Source: Rhodospirillales bacterium
Lineage (GTDB): Bacteria > Pseudomonadota > Alphaproteobacteria > Reyranellales > Reyranellaceae
Length of the DNA stretch: 64,000 nt
Direction of reading: 5' to 3'
Assembly: GCA_016185145.1 (NCBI GenBank)
Contig: JACPOB010000134.1
Coordinates: 1 to 64,000 of the forward strand
Position 1 is the first letter of the stretch; every line of letters starts with the position of its first letter. Below the pieces are notes generated by a model that was not told where the DNA came from, did no database searches, and saw nothing but the letters and a program-made list of their open reading frames with translations. This document shows, piece by piece, positions 36,537-46,671 of the stretch. The translations under genes and the position numbers were made by a program.

Positions 36537-36604
36537 TCTTCCGGACCGCGCGCATCCCGCGCGCTCGGATTCATGAGCGCGCTGGAAGCGCGCGGTCCGG
36601 AAGA
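36537..36604. repeat. Type-B cloverleaf-like palindrome (copy 3), inside the importer operon
   Basis: TCTTCCGGACC at the left and GGTCCGGAAGA at the right end enclose two GC hairpins (GCGCGC stems with TCC and GGA-like loops) around a TCATGA centre. It occupies the 88-base gap between the two permease genes and may modulate mRNA decay or read-through rather than end transcription. Confidence 0.9.
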
Positions 36605-36606
36605 CA

Positions 36607-37545
36607 TCATGACCTTGCAATCCGCGGGTCGAGATAGGCGTACAGCACATCGACTCCGAGATTGATCACCATGAAGCCCACGGCGAGGATCAGGATCGCG
36701 CCTTGCGCCAGCGGGAGGTCGCTCGAGGTGATGGCGCCCACCGCCATGCGGCCGACGCCGGGCCAGGCGAACATGGTCTCGGTGACGATCGAGCCGCCCA
36801 GCAGGAAGCCGATCTGCAGGCCGACCAGCGTGACGACCGGGATCATGGCATTCCGCAATGCGTGACGGATGGTGACGCGCCAGTCGGAGGCGCCCTTGGC
36901 GCGCGCTGTGCGCACATAGTCGGCGCTCAGCGTTTCGAGCAGTGACGTGCGTGTCATGCGCGCCACCGGCCCGACGAACACTGCGCCCAAGGTCAGCGCC
37001 GGCAGGATGATGCTGAGGAAGCCCGCTGCCGTCCAAATGGGCCCGTTGCGCCCCTGGAAGGGCAGCAGGCCCGCGCCGCCGACATACTGGATCAGCAGCA
37101 GGCCGACCCAGAAGACCGGCACCGACACGCCCATCACCGACAGCGCCATGATGGCGCGATCGATCAGCGTGCCGCGACGGCGCGCCGCCAGCGTGCCGAG
37201 CGCGATGCCGAGCGGCACCGCCCAGACGAGGCAGGCCAGCATCAATTCGACGGTCGGCCAGAAGGTCAGCGCGATCTCGTCGACCACGGGACGGTTGGAG
37301 ATCATCGAGCGGCCGAGATCGAGCTGCAGCACGCGGGCGAGATAGCGGCCGAACTGAATCCACAGGGGCTCGTCGAGACCGAGTTCCTGGCGGATGGCCG
37401 CGATCTCGGCCTTCGTCGCGGTCGGACCCGCGACCACGGTTGCCGGGTCCGTCGGCACGACCTGCAGCAGCAGGAAGCCGATCAGCAACACGCCGAGCAG
37501 GACCGGCAGTGAAATCATCAATCGATGGGCGATATGCCGCGCCAT
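36607..37545 (-). CDS. ABC importer permease (DppB-like)
   Basis: Inner-membrane permease of 312 residues and first gene of the importer operon. The N-terminal MARHIAHRLMISLPVLLGVLLIGFLLLQVVPTDPA is the DppB signature helix; the EAA-type loop is SADYVRTARAKGASDWRVTIRHALRNAMIP and the C-terminus is DVLYAYLDPRI. The start at ATG 37545 precedes that conserved helix. It is divergent from the DapA-like gene with about 115 bases between, a likely shared control region. Confidence 0.93.
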   Translation of the reverse strand: MARHIAHRLMISLPVLLGVLLIGFLLLQVVPTDPATVVAGPTATKAEIAAIRQELGLDEPLWIQFGRYLARVLQLDLGRSMISNRPVVDEIALTFWPTVELMLACLVWAVPLGIALGTLAARRRGTLIDRAIMALSVMGVSVPVFWVGLLLIQYVGGAGLLPFQGRNGPIWTAAGFLSIILPALTLGAVFVGPVARMTRTSLLETLSADYVRTARAKGASDWRVTIRHALRNAMIPVVTLVGLQIGFLLGGSIVTETMFAWPGVGRMAVGAITSSDLPLAQGAILILAVGFMVINLGVDVLYAYLDPRIARS

Positions 37546-37659
37546 GTCTTTTGGACAGCCCCCCTTTGCGGGATAGAACACTGGCCGACGCTGCAGCGCT
37601 CGACAAGCGCCGTGCCGGTGGCATGATCGCAGCAAGAAGCGCGCCGAGGAGCGGAAGTC

Positions 37660-38619
37660 ATGTCTGCGGGAAAACTGACCGAACAAGCGAAGGGCGTGTT
37701 CATCATCGCCGCGACGCCTTTCACCGACGAAGGCGCGCTCGATCTCGACAGCGTCGATTCGCTGACTGATTTTTATTTGGGCTGCGGTGTAACGGGATTC
37801 ACCCTTTTGGGCATCATGGGCGAGGCGCCCAAGCTCACCGGCGAAGAATCGCTGTCGGTCGTCGAGCGCGTCGTGCGGCGCGCGCAGGGCCGGCAGATCA
37901 TCGTCGGCGTCAGTCATGCCGGTCTCGAGAACGTGCGCCGGCTGAGCCACGAGGTGATGATCGCAGGCGCCTCGGGCGTGATGGTGGCGCCGCCGCCGGG
38001 ACTCAAGGGCGACGAGGGCCTCTACAATTACTTCGCCCGGGTCTTCAAGGAGCTGGGACCCGACATCCCCGTCGTCTACCAGGATTATCCGCAGAGCACG
38101 GGAGTCTATCTCGCGCCGTCGGTGTTCGAGCGTCTGGTCGACGACTTCAAGCAGCTCGTCATGCTGAAGCATGAGGATTGGCCGGGCCTCGCCAAGCTCA
38201 CGCGCGTCCGTGAAAGCGAGAAGAAGCCAGGCCGCCGGCGCGTCTCGATCCTGGTCGGCAATGGCGGCCTCTACCTGCCGCAGGAACTGCGCCGCGGCGC
38301 CGACGGCGCGATGACCGGCTTCGCCTGGCCCGAGATGCTGGTGCAGGTCTGCGACCTCGCCGCCAAGGGCAAGATGGAGGAGGCGGAAGACCTGTTCGAC
38401 ATCTACCTGCCGCTGGTACGCCACGAGCAGCAGCTCGGCATCGGCTTGGCCTTGCGGAAAGAAGTGCTGTTCCGCCGCGGCGCCATCAAGAGCCCGAAGC
38501 AGCGGGCGCCGGGATCGTCGCTGACCGCGACCGATCGCGCCGAGCTCGACAACCTGATCGCCCGCCTGGAACGCAGACTCGCCGCCGCCGGCCGCGGCGC
38601 CAAGGTCGCGGCGGAATAA
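37660..38619 (+). CDS. Dihydrodipicolinate synthase-family aldolase/lyase
   Basis: TIM-barrel Schiff-base enzyme of 319 residues. The Schiff-base lysine is Lys170 in LVMLKHEDWPG, and the catalytic tyrosine lies in VYQDYP (Tyr140). The usual GTTGE motif is replaced by GIMGEAPKL, so this is not DapA itself but one of the many paralogues acting on 2-keto acids. It heads the plus-strand side of the divergent catabolic locus. A type-D palindrome separates it from the dihydropyrimidinase gene. The substrate is unknown. Confidence 0.88.
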   Translation: MSAGKLTEQAKGVFIIAATPFTDEGALDLDSVDSLTDFYLGCGVTGFTLLGIMGEAPKLTGEESLSVVERVVRRAQGRQIIVGVSHAGLENVRRLSHEVMIAGASGVMVAPPPGLKGDEGLYNYFARVFKELGPDIPVVYQDYPQSTGVYLAPSVFERLVDDFKQLVMLKHEDWPGLAKLTRVRESEKKPGRRRVSILVGNGGLYLPQELRRGADGAMTGFAWPEMLVQVCDLAAKGKMEEAEDLFDIYLPLVRHEQQLGIGLALRKEVLFRRGAIKSPKQRAPGSSLTATDRAELDNLIARLERRLAAAGRGAKVAAE

Positions 38620-38621
38620 CA

Positions 38622-38698
38622 CCCCTGTCACCCCGAGCGCAGCGAGGGGCCTTTGAGGCCACGGGAAAGGTCCCACGCTTCGCTCGGGATGACAGGGG
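38622..38698. repeat. Type-D palindromic repeat
   Basis: Outer arms CCCCTGTCA (38622-38630) and TGACAGGGG (38690-38698), with inner CCCGAGCG/CGCTCGGG pairing and a GGCCTTTGAGGCC hairpin in the middle. It sits in the gap between two plus-strand catabolic genes. A half copy is near 18448. Confidence 0.88.
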
Positions 38699-38725
38699 AA
38701 TGGAAGAAACACCAAGAGTACCGAA

Positions 38726-40195
38726 ATGCCTGACTACGACCTGATCGTCCGCAACGCCAAGATCGTCACCGCCGAACGCCAGAGCGAGGGCGACATCGCC
38801 GTCAAGGACGGCAAGGTCGCCGCCTTGGGCGCCGACGTGAAGGGCACGGCCACGCGCGAGATCGATGCCGGCGGCAAGTTCGTCCTGCCGGGCGGCGTCG
38901 ACAGCCACTGCCATATCGAGCAGCGCTCGGGCATGGGCGTGATGTGCGCCGACGACTTCTATACCGGCACGGTGTCGGCGGCGTTCGGCGGTACGACGAC
39001 GGTGATCCCCTTCGCCGCCCAACATCGCGGCATGTCGCTGCGCCAGGTGGTGAAGGACTATCACGAGGCGGCGACGCCCAAGGCGGTGATCGACTACGCG
39101 TTCCACCTCATCATCACCGATCCCACCCAGCAGGTGCTGGGGCAGGAGCTGCCGGCGCTGATCAAGGACGGCTACACGTCGTTCAAGATCTACATGACCT
39201 ACGACGCCATGAAGGTCACCGACTACCAGATCCTCGACATTCTCGCCTTGGCGCGGCGCGACGGCGCGCTGGTCATGGTGCATGCCGAGAACCACGACAT
39301 GATCCAATGGCTGGCGCATCACTTGGTCGACCAGGGCCATGTCGCGCCCAAGTTCCACGCCATCGCCCACGCCCGCGTCGCCGAGGCCGCGGCGACCAAT
39401 CGCGCGATCTCGCTGGCCCGCCTGGTCGATGCGCCGCTGCTGCTGGTGCACATGTCGGAGATCGAAGCCATCGAGACATTGAGGCAAGCGCAGAAGAAAG
39501 GGGCAAAAATCTTCGGCGAGACCTGCCCGCAATACATCGCGCTTACGGCCGACGACATGGACAAGCCCGGCGTCGAGGGCGCCATGTGGTGCTGCAGCCC
39601 GCCGCCGCGCGATTCGGAGGCCCAGGAGGCGGTGTGGGCGGCGCTGAAGGACGGCACCTTCCAGACCTTCTCGTCGGACCACGCACCCTACCAGTTCAAC
39701 GAGAAGGGCAAGATCCCCAAGGGCGACAAGACGACCTTCAAGGAGATGGCCAACGGCGTGCCGGGTCTGGAGATCCGCCTGCCCATCCTGTTCTCCGAGG
39801 GCGTCCAGAAGGGCCGTATCACCCTGCAGCAGTTCGTGGCGCTGACCTCGGCCAATCACGCGAAGCTCTACGGTCTCTATCCCAGGAAGGGCACGATCGC
39901 CGTTGGTTCCGACGCCGACTTCGCGATCTGGGACGCCGACAAGGACGTGACGATCCGTTGGAAGGACCTGCACGACAATGTCGGCTATTCGCCCTACGAG
40001 GGCCGGCAGATCAAGGGCTGGCCGATCACCGTAGTGAGCCGCGGCCGCGTCGTGGTCGAGGACGGCAAGCTCAACGCGGCGCGCGGCTCGGGCCAGTTCC
40101 TGCCCTGCGCCTCGCCCGATTCGGCCAAGCCCCAGGGTCAGACGGCGCCGGAGCTGCAGTCGATGTCGCGCTTCGGCCTGAAACCGCTGTTCTGA
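38726..40195 (+). CDS. hydA: Dihydropyrimidinase / D-hydantoinase
   Basis: Zinc amidohydrolase of 489 residues that opens dihydropyrimidine or 5-substituted hydantoin rings to N-carbamoyl amino acids. The metal HxH is His61/His63 (GVDSHCHIEQ) and the carbamylated lysine is Lys154 (TSFKIYMTYD). Further ligands lie in VHAENHDM, LLVHMSE and SSDHAPY. N-terminal DLIVRNAKIVTAER and the PRKGTIAVGSDADFAIWD end are family-typical. With the carbamoylase at 41324 it would form the two-step route from a hydantoin to a D-amino acid. The DinB gene start overlaps its stop. Confidence 0.95.
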   Translation: MPDYDLIVRNAKIVTAERQSEGDIAVKDGKVAALGADVKGTATREIDAGGKFVLPGGVDSHCHIEQRSGMGVMCADDFYTGTVSAAFGGTTTVIPFAAQHRGMSLRQVVKDYHEAATPKAVIDYAFHLIITDPTQQVLGQELPALIKDGYTSFKIYMTYDAMKVTDYQILDILALARRDGALVMVHAENHDMIQWLAHHLVDQGHVAPKFHAIAHARVAEAAATNRAISLARLVDAPLLLVHMSEIEAIETLRQAQKKGAKIFGETCPQYIALTADDMDKPGVEGAMWCCSPPPRDSEAQEAVWAALKDGTFQTFSSDHAPYQFNEKGKIPKGDKTTFKEMANGVPGLEIRLPILFSEGVQKGRITLQQFVALTSANHAKLYGLYPRKGTIAVGSDADFAIWDADKDVTIRWKDLHDNVGYSPYEGRQIKGWPITVVSRGRVVVEDGKLNAARGSGQFLPCASPDSAKPQGQTAPELQSMSRFGLKPLF

Positions 40196-40692
40196 TGATC
40201 GGTGTCGACTATGTAAGGCGCATGGCGCTCTACAATCGTTGGCAGAACGAGAATCTTTATGGCGCCGCCGACGGGCTCACCGACGAGGAGCGCCATCGCG
40301 AGCGCGGCGCCTTCTTCGACTCGATCCACCGGACGATGTGCCATCTCCTGTGGGCCGACCAGACCTGGATGAGCCGCTTTCGCAGTACGCCGCCGCCGGT
40401 GCCGATGGCCGAGCTGGCAACGCAGCATCGCGACTGGATATCCCTGAAAGGCCGGCGGCGCGATTTCGATGCGGAGATCGTCGGTTGGGCCGAAGGCCTC
40501 GGCCCGGACTGGCTGGCCGGCACGCTTACCTATTTCTCGCCGAGCCTGGGGCACCAGACCTCACAGCCGCGCTGGCTGTTCGTGTCGCACTTCTTCAATC
40601 ACCAGACGCACCATCGCGGCCAGATTCATTGCATGTTGACCCAGGCGGGCCGCAAGCCCGCGGATACGGACCTGCCGATGATGTCCGGCTGA
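40195..40692 (+). CDS. DinB-family protein
   Basis: Four-helix-bundle protein of 165 residues, DinB/DUF664 type. Candidate metal-binding histidines are in SIHRTMCHLLWADQTWMSRF and the C-terminal FFNHQTHHRGQIH, the classic paired-helix triad. The enzyme activity is unknown; related proteins are thiol-dependent S-transferases. The ATG shares one base with the hydantoinase stop (TGATG), so translation is coupled and it belongs to the catabolic operon. Confidence 0.9.
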   Translation: MIGVDYVRRMALYNRWQNENLYGAADGLTDEERHRERGAFFDSIHRTMCHLLWADQTWMSRFRSTPPPVPMAELATQHRDWISLKGRRRDFDAEIVGWAEGLGPDWLAGTLTYFSPSLGHQTSQPRWLFVSHFFNHQTHHRGQIHCMLTQAGRKPADTDLPMMSG

Positions 40693-40726
40693 CGGCTTGA
40701 AGTCTGCTGGGCCGAAGATCCTAGGT

Positions 40727-40753
40727 ATGCTAGACTTTAGCAAAGTTTAGCAT
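40727..40753 (+). promoter_or_regulatory. Inverted-repeat operator upstream of parD
   Basis: ATGCTAGACTTT (40727-40738), spacer AGC, AAAGTTTAGCAT (40742-40753): 12-base arms with one mismatch, ten bases before the parD ATG. The site is AT-rich in a GC-rich setting and fits a binding site for the ParD ribbon-helix-helix dimer. Confidence 0.7.
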
Positions 40754-40762
40754 GGTGATGAC

Positions 40763-41014
40763 ATGAACATTTCGCTCACGCCGAAGCTCGAAAGCTTCGT
40801 GAAGGCGAAGGTGAAAACCGGTGACTATAACAACGCCAGTGAAGTCGTTCGCGAGGCCCTTCGCGTGCTGCAGGAGAGGGAAGCAGGCCGAAAGGTTCAG
40901 CTCCGCGCTCTGAGGCGGCTCATTCGAGAAGGCGAGGAGAGTGGCCCACCGGCTTCATGGGACCCGGAGGCCGTCAAGGACAAGGCTCGGGCTCGAGTAC
41001 GCAAGCGCGGATAG
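40763..41014 (+). CDS. parD: ParD-type antitoxin
   Basis: Antitoxin of 83 residues with an N-terminal ribbon-helix-helix DNA-binding domain (MNISLTPKLESFVKAKVKTGDYNNASEVVREALRVLQ) and a charged C-terminal tail that would bind and neutralise ParE. It starts just downstream of the palindromic operator, suggesting autoregulation. It is followed three bases later by parE. The pair interrupts the hydantoin catabolic genes. Confidence 0.93.
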   Translation: MNISLTPKLESFVKAKVKTGDYNNASEVVREALRVLQEREAGRKVQLRALRRLIREGEESGPPASWDPEAVKDKARARVRKRG

Positions 41015-41017
41015 TTC

Positions 41018-41311
41018 GTGCTGCACATAGTCGTCTTGCCAAAGGCGCAGGCAGATATCGTCGATATTGCCGCCTACACGCTGGAGAATTGGGGTGAGCG
41101 ACGGATGACGCGCTATGTCGACAGCCTGCACGCACGCTTCGTCGTTCTGGCAAGGCAACCGGAAATAGGCCGCCGACGCGATGATATAGGCCCAGGGTAC
41201 CGAAGCATTGTGCATGGCTCCCATATCGTGTTTTACAGGCTGACACGCCGTGAGCTCGTTATTGTGCGTGTCTTGCATGGACGGATGAGTTCCGAGCGTC
41301 ATATTCCATAG
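41018..41311 (+). CDS. parE: ParE-type toxin
   Basis: RelE/ParE-superfamily toxin of 97 residues; ParE proteins inhibit DNA gyrase. The family pattern is clear: VLPKAQADIVDIAAYTLENWGERRMTRYVDSLHARFVVLARQPEIGRRRDDI, then YRSIVHGSHIVFYRLTRRELVIVRVLHGRM. It begins with GTG at 41018, three bases after the parD stop. Arg and Lys positions typical of ParE rather than the RNase RelE are seen. Confidence 0.93.
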   Translation: MLHIVVLPKAQADIVDIAAYTLENWGERRMTRYVDSLHARFVVLARQPEIGRRRDDIGPGYRSIVHGSHIVFYRLTRRELVIVRVLHGRMSSERHIP

Positions 41312-41323
41312 GTGAGAGCAGAA

Positions 41324-42274
41324 ATGTCCCGTCGTCTAAAAGTCTCCGCCGCCCAGCTCGGCCCCATCCATCGCGCCGACAGCCGCAAGAGCGTGGTCGC
41401 GCGCCTGGTCGAGATGCTGAAGGAGGCCGATTCGCGCGGCTCGAAGTTCGTGGTGTTCCCCGAACTGGCGCTCACCACTTTCTTTCCGCGCTGGTGGATG
41501 GAGGACCAGGCCGAGGTCGACAAGTACTTCGAGGCGCAGATGCCGAGCCCCGAGACGCTGCCGCTGTTCGAGTTGGCGCGCTCCAAGGGCATCGGCTTCT
41601 ACCTGGGCTATGCCGAGCTTACGGAAGAGGAGGGCAAGACCCGGCGCTTCAACACCTCGATCCTGGTCGGTCCGGACGGCCGCACCATCGGCAAGTACCG
41701 CAAGGTCCATCTGCCCGGCCACGCCGAGCACCGGCCGGAGTCTCCCTACCAGCATCTAGAGAAGAAGTACTTCGAGGTCGGCGATCTCGGCTTCAACGTC
41801 TGGAAGATGTTCAAGGACGAGGTCATCGTCGGGCAATGCATCTGCAACGACCGGCGCTGGCCCGAGACGTTCCGCGTCATGGGGCTCAAGGGCGCCGAGA
41901 TGGTGGTGCTGGGCTACAACACGCCGACCGACAACGTCTATGCACCCAAGGAGCCGCCCTACCTGCGCGTGTTCCATCATAACCTCTCGATCCAGGCGGC
42001 GGCCTACCAGAACGGCATCTGGGTCGTGGCCACCGCGAAGGCGGGCAAGGAGGACGGATTCTGGCTGCACGGCGGTTCGGCCATCGTGGCGCCGACCGGC
42101 GAGATCGTCGCCAAGTCGACGACCGAGGAGGACGAGGTCGTCTCCTACGATTGCGACATGGAGCTCGGCGAATACATCCGCAACACGACCTTCAACTTCG
42201 CCAAGCACCGTCGCCCCGAGCACTACAAGCTGATCGTCGAGCGCACCGGCGTGAAGGTAGAACCCAGCAACTGA
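41324..42274 (+). CDS. N-carbamoyl-D-amino-acid hydrolase (nitrilase superfamily)
   Basis: Cytoplasmic enzyme of 316 residues converting N-carbamoyl-D-amino acids to D-amino acids, CO2 and ammonia. The catalytic triad is Glu47 (VVFPELALTTFFPRWW), Lys127 (KYRKVHLPG) and Cys174 (CICNDRRWPE), each in the exact context of known D-carbamoylases. It matches the hydantoinase two genes upstream. GTG 41312 is an alternative start; ATG 41324 is preferred. A palindromic repeat begins one base after the stop. Confidence 0.93.
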   Translation: MSRRLKVSAAQLGPIHRADSRKSVVARLVEMLKEADSRGSKFVVFPELALTTFFPRWWMEDQAEVDKYFEAQMPSPETLPLFELARSKGIGFYLGYAELTEEEGKTRRFNTSILVGPDGRTIGKYRKVHLPGHAEHRPESPYQHLEKKYFEVGDLGFNVWKMFKDEVIVGQCICNDRRWPETFRVMGLKGAEMVVLGYNTPTDNVYAPKEPPYLRVFHHNLSIQAAAYQNGIWVVATAKAGKEDGFWLHGGSAIVAPTGEIVAKSTTEEDEVVSYDCDMELGEYIRNTTFNFAKHRRPEHYKLIVERTGVKVEPSN

Positions 42275-42275
42275 T

Positions 42276-42351
42276 GCTGGGGGCGCGCGACTCCAGTCGC
42301 GCGTCTTTGGTGCACCGCATGATCGCGCCACTGGAGTGGCGCGCCCCCAGC
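42276..42351. repeat. Type-B-related palindrome (variant E)
   Basis: GCTGGGGGCGCGC (42276-42288) pairs with GCGCGCCCCCAGC (42339-42351). Inside each half is a hairpin, one with TCCA and one with TGGA at its loop, around a CATGAT centre. Loop bases agree with the type-B elements while stems differ. It lies between the carbamoylase and flavin reductase genes. Confidence 0.82.
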
Positions 42352-42365
42352 AAAGAGGATAGCCG

Positions 42366-42995
42366 ATGCAATACGCCGTCTCCGACGTGAACGATCACGA
42401 CCGCTACAAGATCCTCACCGCCTTCGTGCTGCCGCGGCCGATCGCCTGGGTGACCACGATCGGCCCGACCGGCACGGTCAATGCCGCGCCGTTCAGCTTC
42501 TTCAACGTCTTCGCCGAGGATCCGCCGCTCGTGATGTTCGCCGTCAACAGGCGGCCGGACGGGCGCATCAAGGACACCTGGACCAACATCAAGCGCACCG
42601 GAGAGTTCGTCGTGAACATCACTGACGAGCCGCTGGCGCAGGCGATGCACGAGTCGAGCGGCGACTTCCCGCCCGACATCGGCGAGCCGGACTATCTCGG
42701 CCTGAAGCTCGCCCCGTCGGTCGACATCGAGCCGCCGAGGCTCGCCGACGCGCCTTGGTCGATGGAGTGCAAGACCTGGCAGGTCATCAACGTCAAGGAC
42801 GACCGCCAGCTGATCATGGGTGAGGGGCTGCGCTTCCACATCCGCGACGAGCTGTGGGACCCCAAGGCCATGCGCGTGCACATGGACAAGTACCATCCGA
42901 TCGGCCGCATGTTCGCCGACCGCTACTGCCGGACTGACGATCGTGTCATCTTCCCGGCGGCCGCAGGGCTGAAGAAGCAGGCCGCGGCGGATTGA
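42366..42995 (+). CDS. Flavin reductase-like FMN-binding split-barrel protein
   Basis: Protein of 209 residues of the flavin reductase-like domain family. The opening PRPIAWVTTIGPTGTVNAAPFSFFNVFAEDPPLVMFAVN is the FMN-binding part; RTGEFVVNI follows. These proteins reduce FMN for a partner oxygenase or act as FMN-binding oxidoreductases; no partner oxygenase is seen here. It is the last gene on the plus-strand side of the catabolic locus. Confidence 0.9.
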   Translation: MQYAVSDVNDHDRYKILTAFVLPRPIAWVTTIGPTGTVNAAPFSFFNVFAEDPPLVMFAVNRRPDGRIKDTWTNIKRTGEFVVNITDEPLAQAMHESSGDFPPDIGEPDYLGLKLAPSVDIEPPRLADAPWSMECKTWQVINVKDDRQLIMGEGLRFHIRDELWDPKAMRVHMDKYHPIGRMFADRYCRTDDRVIFPAAAGLKKQAAAD

Positions 42996-43134
42996 TAGCA
43001 GTCCGTCTGAGGGGCCGACAAAAGTGACAGCCCCGCCAGGATGGGAGGCTGCCCCGCGTTGACGGGCTGGGCAGGACGGCATCCGTGCTGCTACAGTCCG
43101 TGGCAGGGGGGCGCTTGTCGCGCGGGAGGGCTGC

Positions 43135-43830
43135 ATGACATCGCTGTCTCCGTTCGTCTTCCTGGTCGATGTCGACAACACCCTGCTCGACAACGATGCG
43201 ATCCAGCAGGACCTGAAAGAGCATATCGAGGAGACCTACGGCGCCGCCGCGCGCGAGCGGTATTGGAAGATCCTGGAGGATCTTTTCGTAGAGCTGGGTT
43301 ACCGAGACTATATCGGCGCGCTGCAGCGCTATCGCGGCGAACATCCATATGACGTCGAGTTGCTGTCGATGTCTCATTTCCTCATGGACTATCCCTTTGC
43401 CGACCGGCTGTTTCCGCAGGCACTCGACGTGCTGAAGCGGCTGCGCAGCCTCGGCCCGACCGTGGTCCTGTCCGACGGCGATGTCGTGTTCCAGCCGCGC
43501 AAGGTCGAATATGCCGGGATTGCCGACGCGGTGGCGGGACACGTGCTGATCTACATCCACAAGGAGGAGGCGCTGGCGGACGTGGAACGACGCTATCCCG
43601 CCCGGCGTTACGTGCTCGTCGATGACAAGTTGCGTATCCTCGACGCCGTCAAGAAGATATGGGCCGACCGCGTGACGACCGTCTTTCCGCGCCAAGGCTC
43701 CTATGCCCACGATCCCAAGGTCGTCTCCGCCCTGCCGGCGCCCGACGTGACGATCGAGCGGATCGGCGACCTTCTCGAACTCGACCTGCCGTCGCTGCTG
43801 GCGACGGCGCCGTCCCTGCGTACAGCCTGA
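43135..43830 (+). CDS. HAD-superfamily hydrolase
   Basis: Haloacid dehalogenase-fold phosphatase of 231 residues. Motif I is FLVDVDNTLLDN with nucleophile aspartate; motif II is VVLSDGD; the motif IV region is RYVLVDDKLRILD. A helical cap lies between about residues 20 and 85. The substrate is unknown. The GTCGCGCGGGAGGG leader supplies a ribosome binding site. It ends 11 bases before tal, so it may be first in the pentose-phosphate operon. Confidence 0.88.
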   Translation: MTSLSPFVFLVDVDNTLLDNDAIQQDLKEHIEETYGAAARERYWKILEDLFVELGYRDYIGALQRYRGEHPYDVELLSMSHFLMDYPFADRLFPQALDVLKRLRSLGPTVVLSDGDVVFQPRKVEYAGIADAVAGHVLIYIHKEEALADVERRYPARRYVLVDDKLRILDAVKKIWADRVTTVFPRQGSYAHDPKVVSALPAPDVTIERIGDLLELDLPSLLATAPSLRTA

Positions 43831-43841
43831 AGGGTGATGCC

Positions 43842-44927
43842 ATGCAAGCAACCAAGACCCTACACGACCTCGGCCAGAGCCTGTGGCTCGACAACATAAC
43901 GCGCGAGCTGCTGAACAGCGGCACGCTCAAGCGCTATATCGACGAGTTGTCGGTGACGGGCCTCACGTCGAACCCGACCATCTTCGATCACGCGATCGGC
44001 AAGAGCTCGACCTACGACGCCGACGTCGCCGCCAAGGCGCCCCGCGCCAAGTCGCACGAGGACCTGTTCTTCGAGCTGGCGCTGGCCGACCTCGGCCGCG
44101 CCGCCGATCTCTTCCAGGCCGTCCATGCCCGCACCGACGGGGTCGACGGCTGGGTGTCGCTCGAGGTCTCGCCGCTTCTCGCCCACGACACCAAGAGCAC
44201 GCTGGCGGCGGCGCGCGACCTGCACAAGCGCGGCGGCAAGCCCAACCTCTTCATCAAGATCCCCGGCACGCCGGAGGGCATTCCCGCCATCGAGGAGGCG
44301 ATCTTCGCCGGCGTTCCGGTCAACGTCACCTTGCTGTTCTCGCGCGAGCAGTACGTGGCGGCGGCCGAAGCCTATCTGCGCGGCATCGAGCGGCGCATCG
44401 CGGCCGGCCTGAACCCGGCTGTCGGCTCGGTCGCCTCGATCTTCGTCAGCCGCTGGGACGTCGCGGTCGCCGGCAAGGTTCCGGCCGAGCTCACCAATCG
44501 GCTGGGCGTCGCGATCGGCCAGCGCACCTACAAGGCCTATCGCGAGATGCTGGCGTCGTCTCGTTTCCAGCGCGCCGCCAATGCCGGCGCCCGCGCCCAG
44601 CGCCTGCTGTGGGCCAGCACCGGCACCAAGGACCCCAAGGCGTCGGATATCCTCTACGTCAAGGCGCTGGCCTCGCCGTTCACCGTCAACACCATGCCGG
44701 AAGGCACGCTGAAGGCCTTCGCCGATCATGGCGAGGTGGCAGGCGAGATGGCGCCGGACGGCGGCGACTGCGAGACGGTTCTCGCGAGCTTCGGCAAGGC
44801 CGGCATCGACGTCGGCGCGCTGGCCAAGCGCCTGCAGGACGAGGGGGCGGCGTCGTTCGTCAAGTCGTGGAACGACTTGATGGGCGCCATCGAGTCCAAG
44901 AGCACGGCGATGCGCAAGGCGAGCTGA
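43842..44927 (+). CDS. tal: Transaldolase
   Basis: Pentose-phosphate pathway enzyme of 361 residues exchanging dihydroxyacetone units between sugar phosphates. The start MQATKTLHDLGQSLWLDNI and GLTSNPTIF are signatures of the longer transaldolase subfamily. The Schiff-base lysine is Lys139 in NLFIKIPGT, preceded by WVSLEVSP. The gene starts the run of carbon-metabolism genes and is followed 30 bases later by pgi. Confidence 0.94.
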   Translation: MQATKTLHDLGQSLWLDNITRELLNSGTLKRYIDELSVTGLTSNPTIFDHAIGKSSTYDADVAAKAPRAKSHEDLFFELALADLGRAADLFQAVHARTDGVDGWVSLEVSPLLAHDTKSTLAAARDLHKRGGKPNLFIKIPGTPEGIPAIEEAIFAGVPVNVTLLFSREQYVAAAEAYLRGIERRIAAGLNPAVGSVASIFVSRWDVAVAGKVPAELTNRLGVAIGQRTYKAYREMLASSRFQRAANAGARAQRLLWASTGTKDPKASDILYVKALASPFTVNTMPEGTLKAFADHGEVAGEMAPDGGDCETVLASFGKAGIDVGALAKRLQDEGAASFVKSWNDLMGAIESKSTAMRKAS

Positions 44928-44957
44928 TCAGGAACGAATGAAGATGAGGATCGATCG

Positions 44958-46591
<1,634 letters not shown>

Positions 46592-46592
<1 letters not shown>

Positions 46593-46669
46593 TGCCGCGC
46601 GGGAAGCTGCCGCTTGCGCGCAGCGCCGCCCGCTACCGCAAGTTCGTCGATCTCTTCGAGGAGGACTGA
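46592..46669 (+). CDS. Possible 25-residue coupled ORF between pgi and gnd
   Basis: The ATG shares a base with the pgi stop (TGATG) and the frame ends three bases before the gnd start, with MPRGKLPLARSAARYRK and an acidic end. It carries the gnd ribosome binding site. It could be a tiny basic protein, or only a device for ribosome passage from pgi to gnd. No family is known. Confidence 0.2.
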
Positions 46670-46671
46670 CG

